Assembly: GCA_958348225.1 (NCBI GenBank)
Contig: CATVYG010000005.1
Coordinates: 8,721 to 72,720 of the forward strand
Reading direction: 5' to 3'
DNA length: 64,000 nucleotides
Source: an uncultured Collinsella sp.
GTDB lineage: Bacteria; Actinomycetota; Coriobacteriia; Coriobacteriales; Coriobacteriaceae
Position numbers and translations under genes: made by a program. This document shows, piece after piece, positions 1 to 8,554 of this stretch; position 1 is the stretch's first letter, and every line of letters begins with the position of its first letter. The notes under the pieces are model-generated. The model ran no database searches. It was not told where the DNA came from and saw only the letters and a list, made by a program, of their open reading frames with translations.

Positions 1-673
1 TACCAAACAGCACGTTGCCGCGCGACTCGCCGGGAATGCCCAGTTTGCGGGCACGCCAGGTACCGGTACCAACAAAGACCGCATCGTAGCCGTCGCGCAG
101 CAGGTCGTCGATATGCAGCGCGCCACCGATGGTGGTCGAGGGGCGCACGCGCACGCCAAGCGAGCACATCACATGACGGTACTTTTGCACGAGCGCACGG
201 GGCAGGCGGAACTCGGGGATACCGTATTCCAGCACACCGCCGATCTCGGGGCGCTGTTCAAATACCGTGACGGCACAGCCTAGCTGGGCCATCTTAATGG
301 CCACGGTAATACCGGCGGGACCGGAACCGACCACGGCAACCTGTTTGCCGCACGACGGCGCAGACGTCCACTCCTTACGATCCAAATACGCTGTCGAGAT
401 ATAGTTCTCGATGCTCGAGAAATGCACGGGTGTGCCCTTGCGGCCCTGGATGCAAGCGCCCTCGCACTGGCCCGAATGGTTGCACACCACGGAGCAGACC
501 GCGCTCATGGGATTGTTCTGGAACAGCAGCTCGCCCGCCTCTTCTAGACGACGCTGTTTGAACAGGTCGATGACCCGCGGAATAGGCGTCTGAACCGGGC
601 AGCCCTTAATCTGACAGAACGCCCTTTTACAACCTAGGCAACGATTCGCCTCTTCGACAATGTGGATAGCCAC
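1..673 (-). CDS. GltD/NfnB-like FAD-dependent oxidoreductase, partial
   Basis: The gene runs off the left edge, so only about 224 N-terminal residues are seen. It starts with a Cys-rich 4Fe-4S region (CLGCKRAFC then KGCP, later CSVVC and CEGAC), as in the glutamate synthase small-subunit family. A Rossmann FAD motif, VAVVGSGPAGITVA, follows at about residue 109. The family moves electrons from NAD(P)H through FAD to Fe-S clusters; the partner and substrate here are unknown. I chose the GTG at 673 because AAGGGGAG lies 5-6 nt upstream and no in-frame ATG precedes the Cys motif. It follows the TIM-barrel gene on the same strand, separated by a hairpin (701-735). Family confident, exact role not. 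Confidence 0.82.
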   Translation of the reverse strand, partial: MAIHIVEEANRCLGCKRAFCQIKGCPVQTPIPRVIDLFKQRRLEEAGELLFQNNPMSAVCSVVCNHSGQCEGACIQGRKGTPVHFSSIENYISTAYLDRKEWTSAPSCGKQVAVVGSGPAGITVAIKMAQLGCAVTVFEQRPEIGGVLEYGIPEFRLPRALVQKYRHVMCSLGVRVRPSTTIGGALHIDDLLRDGYDAVFVGTGTWRARKLGIPGESRGNVLFG

Positions 674-700
674 GCAACTCCCCTTTTAATGCAATCCAAT

Positions 701-735
701 GGGGGCGACGATAAAGACCCTTCACCGCCGCCCCC
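701..735 (-). terminator. GC-rich hairpin without a U-run
   Basis: GGGGGCGACG at 701-710 pairs imperfectly with CGCCGCCCCC at 726-735. No T-run follows on the minus strand. It may be a weak terminator after the TIM-barrel gene or an mRNA leader structure for the oxidoreductase. Confidence 0.35.
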
Positions 736-776
736 ATACAGGTAATCTCAATCTGCCGACACAGCAAAAGCCAATG

Positions 777-1691
777 CTATAACTCGCGATGCGAAGCCCC
801 GCAGCGAGCGGACATGTGCTCGAGTGTCGCCAGGCAGTCAGCCGCCGTCGCCGGCACACTGTTCTCGACCACGCAGGGAATCCCAGGGCAGGCGGCAGCC
901 GCCCAGGCCACTACGGGCTCAAAGTCATAGCGGCCCGTCTCGCCCACGCCATGACACACCAGACGTGAACCCGTACCGTCGCACCAACCGGCTTCGTCCT
1001 CGTTATCAACGACCTCAAAATCCTTGGCGTGCAGCACGCGAATCTTGCTGCCGCATAAATAGAGCATGCGCGCGGTGATTTCCTGCGCTTCGGCAACGAC
1101 GCTGGGGTGCAGCAGCGACACTGGGTCATAGATCACGCCGAGCGACGGGCTCGAGACGCGCTCCAGCACCTCACGGCAGCGATCTGGCGTGTTGACCGTC
1201 TCGTTCCAACCGGGCTCAATTAGAACCTGACCGCCCACGGCCTCGGCCCGATCGCAGACGTGTGCGAGTCCGTCCATAAAAGCCTCGAGTGCCTCATCAG
1301 TCGTGCGGTCGTCAGCAACGCGGTTCTGCGCATTGGGGCGACCGGTCTCGGTACCCACCGGGCATCCGCCGAGCATCTGGGCAAAGTTCAAGCACGCCTC
1401 GTACTCGGCAAAGTTATCCATGAGCTGTTGGCGATCGGGCGTCGCCAGATTCTTATAGCAGCCGAGCACGGCGACCGAAACGCCCGCCTCGTCGAGCACC
1501 GCACGCAAATGGTCGGCAAGCTCGCGGGTCAGGCCGCCTCGATCGATCCCCATCGATGCGTAGAGCACCTTGCTCGGCAGCTGAATGTACGAAAAGCCCA
1601 GCTCTCCCGCCATGCGAATGCGTTCCTCGACGGTTCCCTGCGGAAGGTCGTGCAAACGTACGCCCGGAGTAATAGCCCCCACGTTATTCAC
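777..1691 (-). CDS. Sugar-phosphate isomerase/epimerase-like TIM-barrel protein
   Basis: About 304 residues of the AP-endonuclease-2/xylose-isomerase-like TIM-barrel family. Visible features are an early HDLPQGTVEERI segment, a central metal-site-like IEPGWNETVNT and a C-terminal VLHAKDFEV strand. These enzymes isomerise or epimerise sugars and sugar acids with a divalent metal; the substrate cannot be read from sequence. The reading frame is open further upstream, but that part overlaps the GH105 gene. The GTG at 1691 (overlapping the GH105 stop) or the GTG at 1682, about 10 nt after AAGGGA, is the realistic start. Its coupling to GH105 suggests a role in processing an unsaturated or epimerised uronic acid. 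Confidence 0.75.
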   Translation of the reverse strand: MNNVGAITPGVRLHDLPQGTVEERIRMAGELGFSYIQLPSKVLYASMGIDRGGLTRELADHLRAVLDEAGVSVAVLGCYKNLATPDRQQLMDNFAEYEACLNFAQMLGGCPVGTETGRPNAQNRVADDRTTDEALEAFMDGLAHVCDRAEAVGGQVLIEPGWNETVNTPDRCREVLERVSSPSLGVIYDPVSLLHPSVVAEAQEITARMLYLCGSKIRVLHAKDFEVVDNEDEAGWCDGTGSRLVCHGVGETGRYDFEPVVAWAAAACPGIPCVVENSVPATAADCLATLEHMSARCGASHREL

Positions 1692-2922
1692 ATCCCTTAT
1701 GAGCGTTGATGCCCGGGGTGTATCCGCCAAACGGGTCCTCGATGGAGCACACGCCCGAGGGGGCGAGCGGATCGCGCTTACCGGCCAGCTTGTCGTGATG
1801 CATGGTCTCGATATAGGCAAGCACCAGCGGCGCCACACCCTTTGCATCATTTTTGACCACGGGCTCGCTCATGTAGTAATCAAACGTGCCCTCGCGGTGC
1901 GCGGTGTTGCCCAGGCCCGCAACCAGGCAGATGTTGTCGAGCGCCAGCTGCCCGTCATACTCGGACAGGCAGGTCTCGCAGATGCCGTCGAAGGCGCGAC
2001 GGCCGTACTGGTAGTAACGCTCGCCCAGCACGCCCAGACGCACGCCCTTCATGATGGCGTTGGCAAAGATGGCGCTGCCTGACTCCTCCAGGTAGTTGGG
2101 GGCGATATTGGGCAGGTTGATGACCTGGTGCCACATGCCGGTCTTCTCGTCCTGATACGGCAGCATGGCGTCGATCAGATCGTGGAACATCTTGCGGATC
2201 TCGTCCTTCTCGGCCGACATCGAAGGCGGCATAAGCTCCCAGGTGTCAATGAGCGCCATGGCAAACCAGCCCTCGGCGCGCAGCCAGAAGTTAGCCGAAA
2301 GGCCGGTGACCGGGTCGCACCAGAACTGTTTGCGGCTCGCGTCGTAAGCGTGATAGTACAGACCGTTGAGGGGGTTGCGCATCAGGTCATGCACGACCTG
2401 GAACATATGGAAGCTGTCCGAGCAGGCACGACGGTTGTGGAAGCTCAGCTCGTACTGCATGTAGAACGGCTGTGCCATGTACATGCCATCGAGCCAAATC
2501 TGGTTGGGATAGACGGCCTTGTGCCAAAACACGCCCTCTTTGGTGCGCGGCTGGGTCTCGAGCTGGCGGTAGATGGTGTCCATGGCGGCACGGTACTTGG
2601 GCTTGCCCACCAGGTCATACAGCTTGTAGAGGGTCTTGCCCGCATTGACGTTATCGAGGTTGTACTCCTGCGGGTTGTAATGCTTGATGGTACCGTCGTC
2701 CTGGACAAAGAAATCGATGTAGTCATCGGCGAACGTCAGGTAGCGCTGCTCACCCGTAATCTCGTACAGCTCGATGAGCGCCTTGATCATGCAGCCGTCG
2801 ATATAGTTCCAGGTGTTCTCCTTGCCGGCGCGAATCTTTTCGATATTCCAAGCCGGCGCCTGCGGCGTAGAGGTTTCGATCAACTGCTCGATATAACGGT
2901 CCAGGATTTGATTGCAACCCAT
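1684..2922 (-). CDS. Glycoside hydrolase family 105/88 (unsaturated rhamnogalacturonyl hydrolase-like)
   Basis: A 412-residue (alpha/alpha)6-barrel hydrolase resembling YteR/YesR. The family removes the delta-4,5-unsaturated uronic acid from oligosaccharides left by pectin lyases. Family motifs include NQIWLDGMYM, with the likely catalytic Asp, and NFWLRAEGWF. The ATG at 2922 is preferred over one six codons upstream because AGAGGGGA sits 5-6 nt before it. There is no signal peptide, so it should act in the cytoplasm. It is the first gene after a promoter region with two GGTGAACGTT operators and overlaps the next gene. No pectate or rhamnogalacturonan lyase is in the window, so the unsaturated substrate must come from elsewhere. 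Confidence 0.88.
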   Translation of the reverse strand: MGCNQILDRYIEQLIETSTPQAPAWNIEKIRAGKENTWNYIDGCMIKALIELYEITGEQRYLTFADDYIDFFVQDDGTIKHYNPQEYNLDNVNAGKTLYKLYDLVGKPKYRAAMDTIYRQLETQPRTKEGVFWHKAVYPNQIWLDGMYMAQPFYMQYELSFHNRRACSDSFHMFQVVHDLMRNPLNGLYYHAYDASRKQFWCDPVTGLSANFWLRAEGWFAMALIDTWELMPPSMSAEKDEIRKMFHDLIDAMLPYQDEKTGMWHQVINLPNIAPNYLEESGSAIFANAIMKGVRLGVLGERYYQYGRRAFDGICETCLSEYDGQLALDNICLVAGLGNTAHREGTFDYYMSEPVVKNDAKGVAPLVLAYIETMHHDKLAGKRDPLAPSGVCSIEDPFGGYTPGINAHKGCE

Positions 2923-2948
2923 TGCTGTCCCCTCTGACATAAACGATA

Positions 2949-2962
2949 GGTGAACGTTACCC
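2949..2962. promoter_or_regulatory. LacI-type operator, promoter-proximal copy before GH105
   Basis: GGTGAACGTT at 2949-2958, with a degenerate right half. It lies 27 bp upstream of the GH105 start codon and 41 bp from the next copy. Confidence 0.65.
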
Positions 2963-2977
2963 CTAGTGTAACGCGAA

Positions 2978-3015
2978 CGAGGAATATAGGGTGAACGTTA
3001 ACCCTATATTCCTCG
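2978..3015. promoter_or_regulatory. LacI-type operator inside a 38-bp palindrome
   Basis: GGTGAACGTT at 2990-2999 is the centre of a 38-bp palindrome with one mismatched pair. The arms are CGAGGAATATAGGGT and ACCCTATATTCCTCG. It lies between the SGNH gene and GH105. The core matches the operators near uxaC and the transporter; the extended arms are unique to this site. Confidence 0.7.
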
Positions 3016-3043
3016 CGAACGGCAGACTTTTAGCGGCAAACGG
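3015..3043 (-). promoter_or_regulatory. 29-bp direct-repeat motif, weakest copy
   Basis: On the minus strand, two CCGTT cores lie 21 bp apart (GCCGTTTG and GCCGTTCG) around AAAAGTC. It is just upstream of the operator at 2990. It overlaps the last codons of the SGNH gene, so part of the sequence is under coding constraint. Confidence 0.4.
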
Positions 3044-3698
3044 CGGTGAGACCCGCGGCGATGCGATGCGCCAGGCGCTCATAGCCAGCCGGGCTGTAGT
3101 GCAGACCGTCCGGCATATAGAGCTCGCGGTGCTCCGGCAAAAACGGGCTGATACCGCTTTGCGCATACAGGTCAATCACCGGCACGGAGTAGCAGTCACA
3201 GACCTCGAGCATCGCTCGCACGTAGGCGACCTGCGTCAGGCCCAGGTGGTTGAGCTCGTCGCTTGCCGGGATATCCTTCTCGTGCTTACCGCTCGTCTTG
3301 CACGGCGTCATAAACACGAGCTTTGCCTGAGGTGAGCGCGCCGTGATGGTGCGGATCAGGTAATCGAGTGCACCATAGAACTCGTGCACGTCCGTGCTGC
3401 CCAGCTCTCCAAGCGGCACGTTGCGGCTAAAGTCGTTGACGCCGCCAAAGACAACATAGACATCGGCCGCATCGTCGATGCCGTCCAAGCGCTCGACAAA
3501 TGAATCGGTACGGTCGGCCTTGATGGCGATACGCGAACCCTTGATGCCAAAGTTCTCGACGACTGCACCTCCCAGCAACGCGCCCAGATGCGAAGTCCAA
3601 GAGATGTCGTTGCCGCCTGCGCCGCATCCGTTATCCCCCCATGTGGTCGAATCGCCAAAGCAGCAAATGGTCGATTCACTCAAACTCTTCGTTTCCAT
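3030..3698 (-). CDS. SGNH/GDSL-type esterase
   Basis: A 222-residue SGNH hydrolase. Block I is CFGDSTTWGD, with the nucleophilic Ser near residue 13. A block III-like FGGVND appears mid-protein, and DGLHYSPAGYERLA near the C-terminus supplies the catalytic Asp and His. In a pectin cluster the likely task is removing O-acetyl groups from galacturonan or rhamnogalacturonan fragments, as rhamnogalacturonan acetylesterases do; that is inference from context. The ATG at 3698 follows GAGGAGAA. No signal peptide is seen. It is last in a run of pectin genes after the pectinesterase fusion (69-nt gap). Confidence 0.85.
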   Translation of the reverse strand: METKSLSESTICCFGDSTTWGDNGCGAGGNDISWTSHLGALLGGAVVENFGIKGSRIAIKADRTDSFVERLDGIDDAADVYVVFGGVNDFSRNVPLGELGSTDVHEFYGALDYLIRTITARSPQAKLVFMTPCKTSGKHEKDIPASDELNHLGLTQVAYVRAMLEVCDCYSVPVIDLYAQSGISPFLPEHRELYMPDGLHYSPAGYERLAHRIAAGLTAVCR

Positions 3699-3767
3699 AA
3701 TCTTCTCCTCATCCGCCCATCGGCAGTCATACAGGAACGTACCGTTTATTCGCAGCATGCCGAGGGG

Positions 3768-5933
3768 CTATGCACGGGCGCATTCCGCAACGTGCGAATC
3801 GAGCCATTCGATATCCTCGACAAGATGTGCCACGCCCAGATGGTGTTCACCCGGACACACCTCGTGCCGCAGGCCATCTCTGCGACCCAGCAACTTGTAG
3901 GCATCGCGCACGATCTCGAGCTGCTCGTCAACATTTTTCAGCCCGCGCGAACCGTTCAGATGATCCTCTTCGCAGCTTTGCACTAACAACGGGCGCGGCG
4001 CAATAAGCGAGGCAATATCGCCCATGTCGAGCAAGCGCCAAAGTCCGGGTGTGTAGTTGCAGCTGCAATTGCCGTTGAGGTGCAGCAGCGAATCATCGAC
4101 ACCGTACAGGTAGCCCGAGACAAACGCCTTGCATACGCGTGGGTCGAGCGCCGCCAGATACAGCGTCATGTAGCCGCCACCCGAAAAACCAAAGCAACCC
4201 AGGTCATCCATGGCAATGTCGCCGCGCGCCTCCAAGTAATCGATCAAGCGCATGTTGTCCCAGACGTTGAGGCCCGCAACCGTAAGACCCAGCGGCTCGG
4301 CCATACGTGCTTGATTCAGACACGTACCGCGCAGGTAGCTGTTCTCGTCATCGCCCTGGCCCTTCCAGTCACGACGGTATCCCCAACCGCGTGCATCAGG
4401 ACAGACGGTTACGTAACCCATGCGTGCCAAACGCAGACCGTAGTCGTAATTGAACTTACGCACGGCATCATCGACAGCCGGCACGCCCGCAACACCGGCT
4501 ACGCTTGCTGCACCCGCTCCCTGATGGCCATGCGGACAGATATAACAGCGTTTGAGTCCCCGCTCATCAAGCTTAGGATGAGACGGTTCCAACAGGTAGA
4601 ACGGCATCCAAACATCGCGCTCGACCTGCAACATCGCATGGGTGCGCACGATGCCGCCGGCAACCCGCACGCGGCTGAGCTCACGAATCTCAATCGGGAC
4701 GCGGTCCATAAGCGAAAGGCCCAAAACATCGTACAGACGAGTCCTGGTCGCAATCTTCCATGCCTCAAAATCTGCAGGAGTCTTGCCCGTAAAAGCAGCC
4801 GAACGCCCCTCGCGCTTCAGCCGGGCACGCAGCGCAGGTTCGTCTTCGCAGTACGTCTCGATGTGCACGGTGCGGCCGTTGGCAGACAGTTCAGCCGTCT
4901 CAACCGCATCACCGTCGCCGCCCTCGGGATCCCAGCCATCCCCACCGGCAAGCACCTGCTCGCGAGCGTACCCGGCGGCAGCCATCACATCGAGTTCATT
5001 CGCCCACGGCACCCAGCCGGTAGTATCACCCGCCGGCCCATGCAGAATCGCGCCAGCATACTGCACGCAGTTGTGTGCCGCCGGCTTATTCCAATCCCAC
5101 CAGCCTTCGCGCTTGATATGTCGCCCCAGCCAGCAATCGATCAGCACAGTTTGCGCCCATTCGCGCCAAGGACGACCCAGGTAGACCGAATCCGGCGCCA
5201 CGCCATCCGGAGCTGTAAACGAACAGCCGTGGAACACAAAGCCGTGCGGCTCGCCTTCGGGCGTCGACGCCGCCGTCACGTAGCCGTTCACGTCCATATC
5301 GCGGTTGAGCGAGCGAATCTCGCACCCCTCAAAGTAGGCACGCGCGCCGCCAAAGATAAAGTCGACATCGCCCTCGATCCGGCAACGTCGAAAATACTGG
5401 CGCCCCACCCGGCGCGGCGCATACTGTTTGGGTCCTATAAACCCGCCCGGTTTGGCCTCATGCGGCGGCAGCGGACCCAAAAACAGCGTGTCTTGGTGTC
5501 CCTTAATGCAGCAGGCATCGACAACCAGACGGTCGCCATCAGCATACAGGGCAATCGCTTGACCGACCTCGCGCCCATCGCCCGCATCGTTTTCGATCGT
5601 GAGGTTCTCGAGCTGTACGTCGTCGGCATCGACCAAAACGGTATAGGTCCTAAACGTGCCGAGCGTGCCGTCGACGCCCGAGCCGTCGTCCGAAGGCATC
5701 TTGGCACCCAGGCTGCCCACGATACGCACGCTGTCGGCCGTCTCTCCCTCAATCGTCACATGCGAGCGATGAATCTCGACCCGCTCGCAATACTCGCCCG
5801 GATCGACGCGAATCATCACCGGTTGCTCGGCATCCGGATAGAGTTGATCGGCTGTCGCCAAGGCATCGGAAATCGTTGGATATGCTCCTGCCGCAACCCT
5901 CGAAACGCGCAGTGTATAGATGCTTTCGCTCAT
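3768..5933 (-). CDS. Pectin methylesterase fused to an acetylesterase-like alpha/beta hydrolase
   Basis: A 721-residue two-domain protein. Residues 1 to about 330 form a CE8 pectin methylesterase beta-helix with QAIALY, HQDTLF, DFIFGGA (catalytic Asp) and YLGRPW. Residues about 390-721 are an alpha/beta hydrolase of the acetyl-xylan-esterase/dienelactone-hydrolase type, with GFSGGG (Ser near 584), CEEDH (Asp near 657) and GEHHLG (His near 698). Together they could remove both methyl and acetyl esters from galacturonan. Typical CE8 enzymes are 300-400 residues and secreted; this one has no signal peptide. Its ATG overlaps the stop of the upstream hydrolase (ATGA, 5930-5933), implying translational coupling. 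Domain calls are firm, the second substrate is inferred. Confidence 0.88.
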   Translation of the reverse strand: MSESIYTLRVSRVAAGAYPTISDALATADQLYPDAEQPVMIRVDPGEYCERVEIHRSHVTIEGETADSVRIVGSLGAKMPSDDGSGVDGTLGTFRTYTVLVDADDVQLENLTIENDAGDGREVGQAIALYADGDRLVVDACCIKGHQDTLFLGPLPPHEAKPGGFIGPKQYAPRRVGRQYFRRCRIEGDVDFIFGGARAYFEGCEIRSLNRDMDVNGYVTAASTPEGEPHGFVFHGCSFTAPDGVAPDSVYLGRPWREWAQTVLIDCWLGRHIKREGWWDWNKPAAHNCVQYAGAILHGPAGDTTGWVPWANELDVMAAAGYAREQVLAGGDGWDPEGGDGDAVETAELSANGRTVHIETYCEDEPALRARLKREGRSAAFTGKTPADFEAWKIATRTRLYDVLGLSLMDRVPIEIRELSRVRVAGGIVRTHAMLQVERDVWMPFYLLEPSHPKLDERGLKRCYICPHGHQGAGAASVAGVAGVPAVDDAVRKFNYDYGLRLARMGYVTVCPDARGWGYRRDWKGQGDDENSYLRGTCLNQARMAEPLGLTVAGLNVWDNMRLIDYLEARGDIAMDDLGCFGFSGGGYMTLYLAALDPRVCKAFVSGYLYGVDDSLLHLNGNCSCNYTPGLWRLLDMGDIASLIAPRPLLVQSCEEDHLNGSRGLKNVDEQLEIVRDAYKLLGRRDGLRHEVCPGEHHLGVAHLVEDIEWLDSHVAECARA

Positions 5934-6739
5934 CGTCCATCACGCTCCCATGCAACGAACTGCTCGGGCCAGCCCTGAACCTGTGGCTGAATATGCTCGG
6001 CGCAGCCCTTAAATGCCGTTTGGGCCGTGGCGAGCGATGCCCCATGCTTTCCATGCGGAAAGACATGTAGGCTAAAGCCAATCCCGTGGTCGGCAAGAGC
6101 CTGCGCAAGAAGGAGGCTATTTTGAACTGGTACCGATGCATCCTCGGCGGTATGCCACAAGAACGTACGGGGGAAGCCATCGCCCACCATATTCTCGATC
6201 GACAACTTTTGAGCCAAAGCGCCATCGGCACCCGTTAGGTGTTCAAACGAACCACGATGAGCATAGGCCCCCGAGCTTACGACCGGATAGCCCAAGCAAA
6301 GTGTGTCAGGCCGAATCGACTCAGGCGATGCCGAAATCGACTCTGCAAGCCAGGGTTGGTCCCAAAGCGCCCCGAGCAAGCCAACTAGATGCCCACCGGC
6401 CGAAAAACCCATGACCGTAATCCGATCAGGATCGACACAGTACTCTGCCGCATGGCTTCGGACGGTATCGACCGCCCGCGCGAGTTCTTGCAATGCCAGC
6501 GGATAGACAGCCGGAGCAACCGAATAGTTCAGTACAAACGCTTGGTAGCCCATCGCCAACAAACGGAGCGCTACCGGCTCGCCTTCGCGCGGCGAAACGT
6601 GATCGTAGCCGCCTCCTGGCACGACCACAACTGCAGGCAGCGGTTTTAAAGCATAAGCATCTTCGGTCGGGGCAAAAACATAAGACGTAATCGTGGCAGA
6701 CGAGCCATCGACCCCGACAGGAATCGTTTTATTGAGCAT
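5930..6739 (-). CDS. Alpha/beta hydrolase (carbohydrate esterase-like)
   Basis: A 269-residue esterase/lipase-family hydrolase. It has the oxyanion motif VVPGGGYDHVS near residue 40, the nucleophile elbow MGFSAGGH near 115, and late Asp and His (AEDASVP, PHGKHG). It resembles BD-FAE/acetyl-xylan-esterase-like enzymes of polysaccharide loci. The position between GH28 and the methylesterase suggests deacylation of pectic oligosaccharides; the substrate is unproven. The start at 6739 follows GAAAGGGA. There is no signal peptide. It overlaps the next gene by 4 nt. Confidence 0.83.
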   Translation of the reverse strand: MLNKTIPVGVDGSSATITSYVFAPTEDAYALKPLPAVVVVPGGGYDHVSPREGEPVALRLLAMGYQAFVLNYSVAPAVYPLALQELARAVDTVRSHAAEYCVDPDRITVMGFSAGGHLVGLLGALWDQPWLAESISASPESIRPDTLCLGYPVVSSGAYAHRGSFEHLTGADGALAQKLSIENMVGDGFPRTFLWHTAEDASVPVQNSLLLAQALADHGIGFSLHVFPHGKHGASLATAQTAFKGCAEHIQPQVQGWPEQFVAWERDGR

Positions 6740-6791
6740 GTATTCCCTTTCACCATGATGCGTAGCGCAGCGCACACGGCCGTATCGCACA

Positions 6792-6828
6792 AGGGCTGCA
6801 TTGCCGATTTATCCGACAATGCAGCCCT
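6792..6828 (-). terminator. 12-bp perfect hairpin without U-run
   Basis: AGGGCTGCATTG at 6792-6803 pairs with CAATGCAGCCCT at 6817-6828, between GH28 and the next hydrolase. No T-run follows on the minus strand, so it is probably an attenuator or a transcript-stabilising stem rather than a full terminator. Confidence 0.45.
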
Positions 6829-6843
6829 GGTCATCAACCCGAG

Positions 6844-8439
6844 TTAGGAACGGACAACCTTGTCGACGTTCTGGAGCTGCAGTTCCTCGCCGTCCTGGCC
6901 CTCGATCACCACATTTTGCAGATCGAGTACCTTGACGTTTTGCGCAATGATGCCCTGACACACCATGGGCTCAACGCCGCAGGCCATGGCCGGGACAAAG
7001 GGCTCGGCATCCGGCGCGAAGGTCACGTGGACATCCTGGAACGTCAGGCGCGTTACTTTACTCTCGGGCAGGCCCGTGATGTAGGCAGCGGCCGCGTGGC
7101 AGTTAGTGGCCTCGATATCGCAAAACGTCGTGGCACCAAAGCCGGGCGTGCGGTCGTCGACAGGCAGCGTCTCGCGAGACTGCACGTAATCGGTCTTGCC
7201 GTCCTTGTCGCAGAAGTAGAAGGAGTTGACCACGAAGGGCGTGAGCACCTCATCCATGCGAATGTGCTCAAAGGTAATGCCCTCGTTGACGGCATCCTTG
7301 CCGCGCCCGCGGCGGGTCTTGACGCGCAGGCCGCGGTCGGTGCGCTCAAAGAGGCACTTGCTCACGGTAAGGTCCTTGATGCCGCCGGCAGCCTCTGAAC
7401 CCAGGACCACGGCGCCGTGACCATCGTGCATGTAGCAGTGAGAGATCAGCACGTCGTGCGTGGCGGGACGAAGCTCGGGCTCAATGCCCAACTTGCCGCT
7501 CTTGATGGCGATGCAGTCGTCGCCCACCGAGAACTGACAGCCAAGGATGCGGACAAAGCCGCAGCTCTCGGGATCGAAACCGTCGGTGTTGTGGGAGTTC
7601 TTGGGGCCCTCGATGGACAGGCAAAGCGCGTCGACATGCTCGCACAGGACGGGATGGATATTCCACGCCGGGCTGTTGCGCACGGTAAAGCCGGCAAGGC
7701 TCACGTTTTGGCACTCGGACAGGAAGATCATGCGCGGACGGGCGACCTCGCGGCCCTCCTCGGGACGGAAGATGTTCTTAAAGTCCTTGTTCCACCAGTT
7801 GTCCTCGGCAAAATCGGTCTGACCGTCAATCGCGCCGCGACCATAGATGCACACGTCGTGCACGCCCAGACCCGTAAAGGTAGAACAGTAGGTCGAGAAA
7901 CTCTCGCCCTCCCAGCGGCCCAGGGGCAGCATATCGGTGCCGGCATACCCGGCACCCTCGTTGCCCGTGACCGTTCCCGGAATGTAGGCAAGCGCCGCAC
8001 GATCGTGGCGGGCCAGCAGCACCGCTCCCTCGGCGAGCTCGATGTTGATATTGCTCTTAAGGAAGAGGGACTTGATGCGATAACTACCGGCGGGGATCAG
8101 CACGCGCCCGCCCTTGGGGCAGGCCATGATGGCAGCCTGGATGTTGGTGGTGTCGTCGTGCTCGGCATCGCCCTTGGCGCCACAGTCGCGAACGTTGATG
8201 GTAAAGGGCTCAGCCGGCGTGGTGACACCTACGCTCAGCTCACGCTCGCCACAAACAAAACGAACCAGGTTGCGCTTGCCGGGGATCAGGCCGTCGACAT
8301 AGGTCTCGACCGTATTCGTGGTACCAGCGGGCTCGTCGTTGACAAAGATCTCCCACGTATCGGCACAGGTAAAGTAGCCGCCGTCGTCAAGCTCGATCAC
8401 GGCCGCGCGGGCGTTGCGCCAGATAACGTTCGTCTCCAT
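6844..8439 (-). CDS. Polygalacturonase, glycoside hydrolase family 28
   Basis: A 531-residue GH28 enzyme with an extra N-terminal beta-domain (about residues 1-85) before the beta-helix, which opens with VRDCGAKGD. All GH28 catalytic motifs are present: NTDG, GDDC, GHG and a RVK version of the usual RIK. The family hydrolyses alpha-1,4-galacturonosyl bonds; with this N-domain it is likely an exo-enzyme acting on oligomers. The ATG at 8439 follows GAGGGAGAA, five codons after an upstream ATG. There is no signal peptide, so digestion is probably intracellular. It begins only 46 nt after the transporter terminator. Confidence 0.92.
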   Translation of the reverse strand: METNVIWRNARAAVIELDDGGYFTCADTWEIFVNDEPAGTTNTVETYVDGLIPGKRNLVRFVCGERELSVGVTTPAEPFTINVRDCGAKGDAEHDDTTNIQAAIMACPKGGRVLIPAGSYRIKSLFLKSNINIELAEGAVLLARHDRAALAYIPGTVTGNEGAGYAGTDMLPLGRWEGESFSTYCSTFTGLGVHDVCIYGRGAIDGQTDFAEDNWWNKDFKNIFRPEEGREVARPRMIFLSECQNVSLAGFTVRNSPAWNIHPVLCEHVDALCLSIEGPKNSHNTDGFDPESCGFVRILGCQFSVGDDCIAIKSGKLGIEPELRPATHDVLISHCYMHDGHGAVVLGSEAAGGIKDLTVSKCLFERTDRGLRVKTRRGRGKDAVNEGITFEHIRMDEVLTPFVVNSFYFCDKDGKTDYVQSRETLPVDDRTPGFGATTFCDIEATNCHAAAAYITGLPESKVTRLTFQDVHVTFAPDAEPFVPAMACGVEPMVCQGIIAQNVKVLDLQNVVIEGQDGEELQLQNVDKVVRS

Positions 8440-8470
8440 GGATTTCTCCCTCAAAAAGATGCTCTAAAGG

Positions 8471-8477
8471 CAAATTG
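8471..8477 (-). promoter_or_regulatory. Possible -10 box for the GH28 operon
   Basis: The minus strand reads TACAAT between the terminator T-run and the GH28 ribosome-binding site. No convincing -35 sits 17 bp upstream, because that stretch is the terminator stem. Expression may instead come from readthrough. Confidence 0.25.
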
Positions 8478-8485
8478 TACGCTGT

Positions 8486-8530
8486 TAAAAAAGGGCCGTG
8501 CCTGCCGGCGGAATTCCGGTGGCACGGCCC
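8486..8530 (-). terminator. Rho-independent terminator after the transporter gene
   Basis: GGGCCGTGCC at 8493-8502 pairs with GGCACGGCCC at 8521-8530. The minus transcript then reads TTTTTT. Confidence 0.9.
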
Positions 8531-8554
8531 TGTGATTTGGACGATATGTCGGCC

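Noticed and set aside
4080..5978. Plus-strand frame of about 632 codons
   Set aside because: Antisense to the methylesterase fusion, whose catalytic motifs are intact; the composition is Arg/His-rich without any domain.
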